From Amphibalanus amphitrite (lineage: Eukaryota; Arthropoda; Thecostraca; Balanomorpha; Balanidae), in contig NW_024883070.1 of the NCBI RefSeq assembly GCF_019059575.1, forward strand, positions 1-64,000: a stretch of 64,000 bases of DNA, given 5' to 3'. This document shows, piece after piece, positions 35,001 to 47,000 of the stretch. Numbering within the stretch: the first letter of the stretch is position 1; each line of letters opens with the position of its first letter. The notes beneath the pieces are model-generated. The model was not told where the DNA came from and ran no database searches. It was given only the letters and a program-made list of their open reading frames with translations. The translations under genes and the position numbers were made by a program.

Positions 35001-38000
35001 TCACTTTTTCAGTGAAAGTAGACAGAAAAAAACTGTAAATGTTAGCGACTGATAACGCCAGTGAATATGGTGATGTGAGTAGTAATTACCGAAGAAATGG
35101 TGCTTTCGATTATGTATTCCGATCCTATTGCCAGTTGAAGTTCAGTAGGCAGTTTTTGCAAATCGGCGCTCAGCGAGTTGTTTTTCTTTTCATTTTGGTA
35201 TTCTGCGCCTTAAGACAGGATTGGAACGTATCCGTCCGTTTATGTAGAAGTCTGACCGTTACATTGGGGGATAGTCGGGTGTTGCGGCTGCGGACGGTGC
35301 TGGGTCGGGTCGCCGTGTAGCCGTAGCGTGTGGCTGCCCGGTGAGTGTGACGTCACACGTGGTGGAGGAGGGCAGCTGAGACGGGTGATCTGCCCGTCCG
35401 TACCGGCAGCGGCCGCCCCGGTCTGGGGCGACCGGCCGGGCTGCCGGGCGTGGTCGGTGGCCGGCTGGGTTGCCGGACGTTTTGGAGCTTGCGCCTGTTA
35501 TGAGATTGAGTGAGATCAAAGCTGAGATTAGAGCGCGTGTCTGGCCGGTGATAGGTCACCGTCCGGGTTGTGTTCTCACCTCTGACCAGGTGGCTGCGTC
35601 GCCCGGGGCTCTGTTGCGTGGAGCAGGTGATAGCGGGCAGTTGATGAGAGGTTCTGGTGATGGGGGGAGGGGATGTGAGTGGGATGGAGGGGAACGTCAC
35701 ATGATACCCACGTCACAGTGGGTCCCAGAGGTTCCGGTGGGGATGGGGTTCCGCGGCGGAGTGCCGAGGCAGTTCGCGCCCACAGTTTACAGTCACCTTG
35801 AGAATGACAGAAGAAGTTAACAAAATGCAGCGACTATCTATTGTAACTTTTAACGCACGCGGTCTTCGAAATCGTATTAAGCGCCGTTCAATTTTCAGGC
35901 ACGTTAGAATCAACTATCAAAATAGCATAGTAGTGTTACAAGAAACCCACTCAACTCAGAATGACGAATTTATTTGGAAGAGCGAATGGTCAGGTTCTAT
36001 TTTTTTTCTCTCACAGTGTGGAATCAGGTCAGGGTGGAGTGGCGATGCTATTTCCAGTAAATTTTGCAGGCTCTCCCAGTAAGACGTTTGATTGTGAAGG
36101 CCGGATTATCTGCGCAAAACTTAACAGTGCCACGGACCAAGAGCCGAGCTATATCATTGGGGTATATGGTCCATCGGTTGATAACCAGCGCGAAAAATGT
36201 AATTTTTTAGATCAAGTGCGAGAGTTATTGCTTTGCTATGAAACGCATGATATCTGTCTTGCAGGGGATTTTAATATTAGAATGAGCGGATTGGATACTG
36301 ACAGCGACACATACCATGGTACGAGAGCCAGCAGAAAATTACAAGATATCCTCAGTGAATTCGAGCTAGAAGATGTATGGCGGTACCATCATCCGACAGT
36401 GCGTAGGTACACTTGGCGTAGGACTAACCCAGTACAGCAGTCACGTATTGACTACGTTTTCACGAGCCGAAACCTTATAGCAAATAACGTGACAGAAGCG
36501 AGGATAGATACTGGCATATTGAGTGACCATAGCTTTGTGTTTCTTGATATTCAGATTAATAATGAGCGTCGTGGCCCTGGGATTTGGCGTTATAATAATG
36601 CACTTCTGGATGACTTGGATCACGTGAACGATATCCGAGTAGAAATTGAAAAGGCAAAACGTAATCGTGGAGCATATATCGAGGTTACAAGCATAGGATT
36701 AAAAATAGAAATGCTGTTAAGCAACATTAGAGTCCGTACCATCAGGCATAGCAAGAAGTTAGCCAGAGAGAATCGGAAACAGGAAAGTGAACTTTACAAC
36801 CGAGCAAATGAATTAGAATCAATCGTTGCAATTATGCCCACTGATGAGCAGCGGGCAGAATATGAAAATCTGAAAATGATGCTAGATGAGTTAAAGGAAA
36901 AAAGAGGAAAATCGGCTATATTACATTCGCAAGCTAGGTGGATAGAAGAAGGAGAGAAATCGAATAAGTATTTCTTACGCTTATGCAAGAGGCAACAAGC
37001 ACAAACAAACATTACTACTGTCATTACGGACGACGGAAAACTTATTAGGGGAAATAAGCCAATATTAGATGCTTGTGTTACACACTTTAGCAGACTGTAT
37101 AAATCAAAACTTCACAAAGACCGTGTCTTGCATGACTTTATAGATGAGGAAAACGTTCCCCGGTTGTCTGAAGATGAAATGACGGCATGCGAGGGGCCGA
37201 TAACCTTGGAGGAATGCAAAGACGCGTTAGATAAAATGGCAAGGAATAAAGCGGCAGGGATATCGGGATTTACGGCAGAGTTCTTTGCATTCTTTTGGCA
37301 GGACATGGGTAAAATGATGGTAGAGTACTTTAATCTCGCAAAAGAGGAGGGAGAATTATTTATCTCTCATAGGAGAGGAATTCTAACCTTGATCCCGAAA
37401 AAGGGCAATCAGATGCAGCTTAAAAATAAAAGACCGATCTGTTTATTAGACGTAGTATATAAAATAATAGCTAAAGTGATTGCCAATAGGCTAAGCAATG
37501 TGATCGATAAATTAGTGCATCACAGTCAAACAGGATTTATTAAAGGAAGATTTATAGGTGAAAACATTAGACTGATTTCAGATGTAATAGAATACTGTCA
37601 AATGGACAACACGGAAGGTATTCTTTTGGCAATAGATTATCGAAACGCGTTTGACTCCGTTGAACATGACTTTATTGTATATGTCCTCAAAATGTTTCAC
37701 TTCGGGCCAGACTTTATAGCGTGGGTCCGATTACTATACAGTAATGCATTGCTTACGGTAAAGAATAATGGATTAACGTCCGATTGGTTTTCATGTTCGC
37801 GCGGAACGTTCCAGGGTTCGCCATTAAGTGGTCTGCTATTTAATCTGGTAGTTGAAACTCTCGCAATTAAAATCAGGGACTCAGAACACATTGTGGGCGT
37901 CAAGATAAACGGAAACGAAATAAAAATATCTCAATACGCCGATGACACCACGCTGTTCCTCAGAGACCCAGCTTCGGTTAACAGAGTGATGAAAGTACTG

Positions 38001-41000
38001 TCTGACTTTAAGAACGTTTCTGGTCTGGAGATAAACGTACAGAAGTGCAATATTATGTGGTTGGGCCCGACGCGTATTAGGAGAGACTCCATTTGTGGAA
38101 TCGAGGCGCAGACAAAAGTAAAAATTTTAGGCGTCTGGTTTAGCGCAACAGAGCCATGCAACGAGGATAATGTCGCCCCGGTAGTAAAAAGGATAAGAAA
38201 TACAGTCAATTCATGGTCGCAGCGTAACCTGACGATAAAAGGCAGAATAGTTGTCACCAAAGCATTATTAGCGTCGCAAATGGTGTATGTGGCAACATGC
38301 AGTTCAATTGCACAAGTAGACTTAAGAGAAATTCAAAGTTTAATTATGAAGTTCGTTTGGCGCGGTAGACCTCCGAAAGTATCACAAAGCGTCTTGTGTC
38401 AGGATATTAAAGACGGCGGACTGGGTGCAATAAATGTTGCTCGGTTTTATACGGCCTTAAGGCTAACGTGGATTACTCGAATAGTGAAATGTAGGGAATC
38501 GGCATGGCGTGTTCTTTTGCAATCCAGAGTAGGTCAGTTCGATATCCAAGATGTGCTCAGAATCAGAAAATGTAATGTGTTTTTGCAACGGTTGAAAATT
38601 CCGGACTTTTACAAGGATATTTTATCAGACTTTCAAAACATTCACCAGCAAAACCCGATCATATATGCGACAGAAGTTCGTTCCCAGTGTTTATGGCACA
38701 ATGACGAGATAACGGTAGATAGGAGGCCGGTGTTTGTTAAAGACATGTATGATGCAGGAATCAAACTAGTAGACGATATAGTTGATTCTAGCGGAAATAT
38801 ATTGTCATTTGATGAAATCAAAAGAGTACATCCTAATGTTAAGTCAAACTTATTTACAATTCAGAGTGTAACATGTGCTATACCTGGATCATGGAAAAGG
38901 ATTCTACGTCAAAGAGATGAAGGAAGGAATAAGACAGATCCAAAAAAGTTGTCTGTAATGGTAAAAGAACAGTACTGCGAACTCGAAACATGCAAATGCA
39001 ATCATTTCTATAAAAGCATAGAATATAGAATATCTAAGCCAGCCGCCGTAAGCAGATGGGAGCACTATGGAGTGTGTCCGGAGTCCTGGCGAAAAGTCTT
39101 CGAAATACCGTATAAATGCACAAAATCTACGCGGCTTCAATCTCTACATTTTCGGATAATTAACAGGTACATTCCAACGAGAAAGTATCTATGTGCAAGA
39201 GGAGTGGTCGGTAGTCCACGGTGCCTAAAATGTTTTGAAGTTGATGATTTTGAGCACTTCTTTTATGGATGTACCGACGTAAAAATAATATGGGAAAAAG
39301 TAATTTCTCAACTGAGAAGTAAATGTCGCTTACCTAGAAATTTTAACACCTATCAGTCAGTTATTCTTGGGAATCCCGCGGCACCACCACTTGTGAACCT
39401 GATTCTACTATTAACAAAACAGTACATAGTCAATTGTAAACTGGGCAATGGTGATAGATTGCGAACGCCGAAAATCGCGTGCGTCACGGAAATTATAAAT
39501 AGGGAAGCAAAAGTGGAAAAAATTGTAGCAAAAAAGAAAAACAAAATTGCCGAATATTGTGAAAAGTGGGGTTTAATATTAGATGAAAGAGGAAACGTGG
39601 CTATTGCGGATAACTCGGCACTCTATCGCGCTGCTGTCACTGGCTGGTGAGGCGGGGGCGGTGCGGGATGGGGGCGACGGCCCGCCCGAGGCACCGGGGA
39701 GGCATCACGCAGCCCTCCCCGGCCGGGGAGAAAACCCTCAGCTCTCCCCGGGGCCGGCGCGGTAGTGGCGGGTGCAGTTAGTTTGTGCGCTTAACGGTAT
39801 GCGAATTCATCAAATGCGCCTGGTATGTTTGAAAGGCAAAAAACTGGCCTCTCGAATGACGCCAACAAGAATAGCTTATGTTGTCTACCTTGCGTGCTAC
39901 GGGCGTCAGAAAAAAGTATTCGGCGTTCCCCCAACTTCCCCTACATTGAGATTATTTTGTGTGTGATAAAAACACAAATTAACACAACCGACATTTCAAC
40001 AGAATTCAATCCAACATTGGGATTTTCAGAGAAAACAAAGTTACATAGAAACCTCCAGCAACCCGAATTACCAACAACAAAGACCTGAACTCTCTTAACC
40101 AGCGATCTGAATTTACAACACCAGTGACCCGAGCCTGCACCTCTAGCGACCCCAGTTCGCACCGCTAGATACCCGAGTTTGCACCGCTAGTTACCTGCGT
40201 TTGTACCTCTCAGGACCCGGTGTTTGCACCTCTTGTTACCCGAGTCTGCACCTCTAGTGACCCGAGCTTGCACCTCTAATGACTCGAGTTTACACCTCTA
40301 GCAACCCCAGTTTGCACCTCTAGCGACCCCAGTCTGCACCTCTAGTGAACCGAGTTTGGACCTCTAATGACCCGAGTCTGCACCTCTAGTGACCCGAGTT
40401 TGCACCTCTAGCGAACCTTGTTCGCACCTCTAGTGACCCGGGTTTGCACCTCTAGCGACCCAAGTTTGCACCTCTGGTGACCCGAGTTTGCACCTCTAGT
40501 GACCCGAGTTTGCACCTCTGGTGACCCGTGACCTACCTTTGCTGGTCGCCGAGGACCTCCACCAGCTCGTCATAGACCTTCTGCTGGACGTCCGGGTTTC
40601 TGCCCAGGTTATACAGGGCCCAGTTGGTGCCGGCAGAGGTCGTGTCGTGACCCTGAAACACACCAGGTCAGGTCAGGTCAGGTCAGAGGTTATACAGGGC
40701 CCAGTTGGTGCCTGCAGAGGTGTCGTGACCCTGAAACACACACCAGGTCAGGTCAGGTCAGAGGTCACAGAGTCAGTAACTGTGGTCACTCGAACCTTCT
40801 TGGACCAGGGAGCGCCCGTCACCAGTTGGTCAGTCCTGAGTACAGTGTCCCCGAATTAGGTCCTGCCCAATATTGGGGTGCACGGTGGGTCAGGTCAGGG
40901 CGCTGTGTCAGTGGTCAATGTCGGCTATAATCGCTAGACTATAGCGTCAGCGCAGATAACCGCTCGCCGTAATGGTTCAATGTGTCTACAATACTCGGAT

Positions 41001-44000
41001 GTCGCAATAAACGTATTACATTGACGTTTAAATGGAACATTCACATTCCACAACGCAATACGCACGACGTTAATCTTATTCTATCGCTCATGATATATAC
41101 GAGAACTATATTTAACCATGTGGCAACACTCCAGACTCAACATTGAATCCGCGACCTTCGAACTCCTGCTGAGTGCGCCGAAACAAACCCGTCTTTGTTG
41201 ATAATCGTTCGACGCAGACCTGTCTTTGAAACGTCAAAACATTTCAGCTGTGAAATATGAGAGAGCATGAACATCTAAACCGATTACGTTCGATGAAATA
41301 CGTTGCCTCACTACACATAAATGTTTCTGTTGGATTAGAATATCTACTATTATAAATCTTAAAAAGTCCGCCGCCGCCGCCCACGCCGCCGTCGGGGTTA
41401 CGCAGTCGGTGTTACTCCCAAAAACGCTTATTGAGGCGCCGTCGATTGACGCAGGAGGGTGAAATTTTCACGACTCGTGGGTCACGTAATTCAACAGGTC
41501 GTATTAAATTTTGGGCACGATGCGGCCAGGGGTGCACCCGTGGCGCGTGCTCATGTGCGCCATAGGGTTAGCATTAGAATCGCGACCGGCGCCGAGCAGA
41601 GGGCACGTGCTTTAGGCTCAGTTGTTCGCTTAAAAAACTGAGTGAAAGCATCAGAGCCGGCAGGTCGTTGACCTTTGACAACGAAGGCCGACACAGGGCA
41701 CCGCTCGCCATGGGGATTCGCCAGTAAATACAATTAATTTGTTTTTGTAATATCTCAGCCGTTTCTGGGCCGATTTAACTGAAACTTGGACTGTCGGTGG
41801 TAGTATAGTGTAGGGTTGGGTAGGGTAGGGTAGGGTAGGGTAGGGGAGGGTAGGGTAGTGTAGGGTAGTGTAGTGTAGGGGTAGGGTAGGGTAGGGTAGG
41901 GTAGGGTAGGGTAGGGTAGGGTAGGGTAGGGGTAGGGTAGGGTAGGTAAGGGTAGGGAAGGGGATTGTAGGGTAGGGTAGGGTAGGGGATTGTAGGGTAG
42001 GGTAGGGTAGGGTAGGGTAGGAGTAGGGTAGGGTAAGGTAGGGTAGGGTAGGGTAGGGTAGGGTAGGGTAGGGTAGGGGTAGGGGTAGGGTAGTGTAGTG
42101 TAGGGTAGTAGGGTAGGGTAGGGTAGAGGGTAGGGTAGGGTAGGGGATTGTAGGGTAGGGTAGGGTAGGGTAGTGTAGGGGTAGGGTAGGGTAGGGTAGG
42201 GTAGGGTATGATAAGGTAGGGTAGGGTAGGAGTAGGGTAGGGTAGGGTAGTGTAGGGGTAGGGTAGGGCAGTGTAGGGTTAGGGGTAGGGTAGGGTAAGG
42301 TAGGGTAGGGGTAGGGTGGGGTAGGGTAGGGGTGGGGTAGGTAGGGTAGGGTAGGGTAGGGTAGAATAGGGTAGGGTAGGGTTGGGTAGGGGATTGTAGG
42401 GTAGGGTAGGGTAGGGTAGGGGATTGTAGGGTAGGGGTAGGGTAGGGTAGGGTAGGGTAGTGTAAGGGTAGGGTAGGGTAGGAGAGGGTAGTGTAAGGGT
42501 AGGGTAGGGTAGGGTAGGGTAGGGTAGGGTAGGGTAGTGTAAAGGTAGGGTAGGGTAGGGTAGGGTAAGGTAGGATAGGGTAGGGTAGGGTAGGGTAGTG
42601 TGAAGGTAGGGTAGTGTAGGAGTAGGCTAGGGTAGGGTAGGGTAGGAGTAGGGTAGGTTAGGGTAGGGTAGTGGTAAGGTAGGGTAGAGTAGGGTAGGGG
42701 GTAGGGTAGGGGTAGGGTAGGGGTAGGGTAGGGGTAGGGTAGGGGTAGGGTTGAGTTCAAAAAGGGCCCAACATACAAAACACTTGAACACCCCGCAACT
42801 ATCACCATCCCTTACAGTTCAATTAAAAACAGCTACCCAAATCTACCCAAATAATACAGCTAAAAATACAAACCCAAACTAATGCACCCGTAACATAACA
42901 TAAATCAAAGCATACAGTTATCGCGTAAACCTGTACCTCTAGTCTACTATTATAAATCTTAAAAAATCCCACGCCGCCGTCGGGGTTACTCCCAAAAAGG
43001 CTTATTGCGGCGCCGTCGATTGACGCACGAGGATGAAATTTTCACGATTCGTGGGTCACGTCATTCAACAGGTCGTATTAAATTTTGGGCACGATGCGGC
43101 CGGGGGTGCGCCCGTGGCGCGTGCTCATGTGCGCCATAGGGTTAGCATTAGAATGGGCAAAAACAGGCCATTGCCCGGGAACGGTAAGGGCTACAGGGGT
43201 GAAATTTTCATACCAAGTCGAGCGCGTGCACTCATTTGTCGTATTAAATTTTCGACGGTGTGGGTTCAGCGGTGTGCACGTGGTGGGGCCGCGACCGGCG
43301 CCGAGCAGAGGGCACGTGCTTTAGGCTCAGTTGTTCGCTTAGAAAACTGAGTGAAAAGCATCAGAGCCAACGAAGGCCGACACAAGGCACCGCTCGCCAA
43401 GGGGATTCGCCAGTAAATACAACTAATTTGTTTTTGCAATATCTCGGCCGTTTCTGGGCCGATTTAGCTGAAACTTGGACTGTCGGTGGTAGTGTAGTGT
43501 AGGGTAGGGTAGGGTAGGGTAGGGTAGGGTAGGGTAGGGTAGGGTAGGGTAGGGTAGGGTAGGGTAGGGTAGGGTAGGGTAGGGTAGGGTAGTAGGGTAG
43601 GTTAGGGTAGTAGGGTAGGGTAGGGTATGGTAGGGTAGTGTAAGGGTAGGGTAGGTGAGGATAGGGTAGGGTAGGGTAGTGTAAGGGTAGGGTAGGGTAG
43701 GGTAGTTTAGGGTAAGGTAGGGAAGGGTAGGGTAGTAGAGTAGGGTAGGGACTAGGGTAGGGTAGGGTAAGGTAGTGTAGGGTAGGGTAGGGTAGGGTAG
43801 GGTAGGGTAGGGTAGGGGTAGGGTATGGTAGGGTAGGTTAGGGTAGTGTAGGGTAGGGTAGGGTTGGATATAGGGTAAGGTAGGGTAGGGTAGTAGGGTA
43901 GGTTAGGGTAGTATGGTATGGTATGGTAGGGTAGGGTAGGGTAGAGTAGGGTAGGGTAGGGTAGTAGGGTAGGGTAGGGTAGGGTAGGGTAGGGTAGGGT

Positions 44001-47000
44001 AGGGTAGGGGGTAGGGTAGGATAGAGTAGGGGTAGGGTAGGGGTAGGGTTGAGTTAAAAAAGGTCCCAACATATAAAACACTTGAACACCCCGCAACTAT
44101 CACCATCCCTTACAGTTCAATTAAAAACAGCTACCCAAATCTACCCAAATAATACAGTACCCAAATACCCAAATAATACCCCTACCCCTACCCCTACCCC
44201 AAAAAGGGGTAGGGGTAGGGGTAGGGTAGGGTAGGGTAGGGTAGGGACTAGGGTAGGGTAGGGTAGGGTAGTGTAGGGGTAGGGTAGGGTAGGGTAGGGT
44301 AGGGTAGGGTAGGTTAGGGTAGTGTAGGGTAGGGTAGGGTAGGGTAGGGTAAGGGTAGGGTAGGGTAGTGTAAGGGTAGGGTAGTGTAGGGTTGGGTAAG
44401 GTAGGGTAGGGACTAGGGTAGGGTAGGGTAGGGTAGGGTAAGGTAGGGTAGGGTAGTAGGGTAGGGTATGGTAGGGTAGGGTAGGGTAGGGTAGAGTTAG
44501 GTAGGGTAGGGTAGGATAGGGTAGTAGGGTAGGTTAGGGTATAGGATTAAGGTAGGGTAGTAGGGTAGGGTAGTAGGGTAGGGTAGGGTAGGGTAGGGTA
44601 GTAGGGTAGGGTAGGGTAGGGTAGGGTAGGGTATGGTAGGGTAGGGTATGGTAGGGTATGGTAGTAGGGTAGGTGTAGGGTAGGGGTAGGATAGGGGTAG
44701 GGTTGAGTTCAAAAAGGGCCCAACATACAATACACTTGAACACCCCGCAACTATCACCATCCCTTACAGTTCAATTAAAAACAGCTACCCAAATCTACCC
44801 AAATAATACAGCTAAAAATACAAGTCAATCACCCAAAACTAATGCACCCGTAACATAACATAAATCAAAACATACAGTTATCGCGTAAACCTGTACCTCT
44901 AGTTTTACTTAAAAGGGTGTCTGCCTGTAGTACCTACTATGACTGTTATGATTTTTCGGTCTGACTGTATGGCCTGGACATTATTTCTCCTGAGACATCG
45001 GAACTCTGTACACCGTCTCTACCCTTCCCCAGCCTACATAACTTATATGAGTTAGATATGTGACCTTCCTAATTCTAACCTGCATGTGATCTCCCGTGAC
45101 ACACGTGACCTCTGACCCCCCACACACATGATCTCTGACCCCGCACCCCACGTGACCTCTGACCCCGCACACCATGTGACCTCTGACCACGCACACACGT
45201 GACCTCTGCCCCTCCGCACCACATGACCTCTGACCCCGCACACCACGTGACCCCTGCTGACCTCGAACATGAACGTGTCGACCTCCTCCCGGGTCACGTG
45301 ACCCCCACATGACCTACTGACCTCGAACATGAACGTGTCAACCTCCTCCCGGGTCATGTGACCCCCACATGACCTACTGACCTCGAACATGAACATGTCG
45401 ACCTCCTCCCGGGTCACGTGACCCCCACATGACCTACTGACCTCGAACATGAACGTGTCGACCTCCTCCCGGGTCACGTGACCCCCACATGACCTACTGA
45501 CCTCGAACATGAACGTGTCAACCTCCTCCCGGGTCATGTGACCCCCACATGACCTACTGACCTCGAACATGAACGTGTCGACCTCCTCCCGGGTCACGTG
45601 ACCCCCACATGACCTACTGACCTCGAACATGAACGTGTCGACCTCCTCCCGGGTCACGTGACCCCACATGACTTACTGACCTCGAACATGAACGTGTCGA
45701 CCTCCTCCCGAATGTCAGCGTCGCTAAGCGGTCGGCCGTCGATGGTCGAGTGGAGCAGAAGATCCAGGAAGGCTCGCCGCTTCTTCTTACCTGAAGCCAG
45801 CGCGGAAACGGTGAGTCACGGCACAATCAGGCGAGTATAATCTGCGTCAGAATGGCCGGTACAATATATAGGCACTACGGATTTCTTTGTTATACTATTG
45901 TATGAAAATTCAGAGGAAGAGTGCCATTTTTTATTTGATCATTATGTAAAAGCGCCAGCCTTCGTGGTGTTGAAAGGTAACCAAAGCATCAGCCATCTCC
46001 CGCATTGCACTAGGCATGAGATTACGACATACCAGCATACTAATGCGCATAATTGCTCAGTAGCTCCCTGGTTTATCAGAATAAACATGGTAACTTCTAC
46101 TTGGTACTTTTAACCCGTCCAACCACAGCAGAACCAAAGGGTGGCTGTAATACATATACTATGAAGGAACTCGCCTGCCTCGTCCGTCACGGCACCGCCG
46201 TCGCATGATGTCGCCTTGCTGAGCTCCTCCCGACGGGTTCGGATCACCTGGACACAATTGTGGATACAATTGATATGTTACAGGGAGTATGCGATTTCAG
46301 TTAGTTTGCAACGACCCTAGGGTGGTTGTAACCTCCCTGAACGATCAGTTTGTTTACAACGACCCTAGGGACGTTACAAAATAACTGCTCGTTCCGGGAC
46401 GTTGTAACGAAACTAGGGTCGTTGCAACCTCCCTAGTTAGTATGCAACGAACCTAGGGTTGTTACAAAATAACTAGGGAGTTTAACCCGGCAGTTGCTGG
46501 GGTATTTCGCCACCCACCGTTTGCTGGGGGGGGGGGGGCGTTAAACGCCCCCAGCCGATAACTCGAGAACCAATAGGCGCAGCGAAACGCACGAGGCGGC
46601 AAACGAAAGAGCGCGATGAGACGCTTCAGATGAGTACTTTAAAGTTGAATTTTGAGGTCACAGGTCGGGTCAAGGTCAGGTCAAACACCTGAAATCGGGC
46701 TTTCAGTAGCATGGACTTCAGGACTTCGCAATGGGCGCCTCTCGCCATAAACTCTGTCAAAACGGTGTACAATCCATCATATAAGGCCTACAAGAGTGTC
46801 AGCTCCATGTAGGGGTCAGTCAAGCATAGGTCAAGGTCAAGGTCAGGTCAGCCGGGTAGGCACATATACCCGAAAATCAAAACTGATATTCGCAGCCTGT
46901 GACACATGTTTTATAGGTAATTTGGGGCGTAGAACACGATGGTGACATTCATTTTATCATATGTGTACGTGTTTGGCTCAAAAAGTTCAATTTAAGAAAT

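Larger units (their letters stand above)
33411..39777 (+). mobile_element. LINE (L1/Tx1-like non-LTR retrotransposon), nearly complete
   Basis: 6.4 kb with a GC-rich 5' UTR, ORF1 (33613-34893), a 0.9-kb spacer, ORF2 (about 35798-39650) and a GC-rich 3' tail without poly(A) that folds (CCCCGGCCGGGG). Flanked by 428-bp identical direct repeats, so the insertion is young. It lies antisense in a P450 intron. Confidence 0.85.

Noticed and set aside
33411-39777. LTR element, because of the long identical flanking repeats
   Set aside because: The internal genes are LINE type (AP endonuclease plus RT, no integrase or protease), and the repeats contain unrelated pre-existing sequence (a TIR element end and array units).
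41800-44715. Interstitial telomere
   Set aside because: The repeat is TAGGG with many variants, not TTAGG or TTAGGG, and lies within bounded Helitron-like elements.
41651-44760. Tyr/Pro/Thr-rich ORFs (up to 385 codons)
   Set aside because: Translation of the complementary CCCTA repeat; no start context or domain.
45052-45669. 205-codon ORF repeating [10 protein letters not shown]
   Set aside because: It is the exon 5 donor array read through; the genuine exon is only the copy at 45681-45790.
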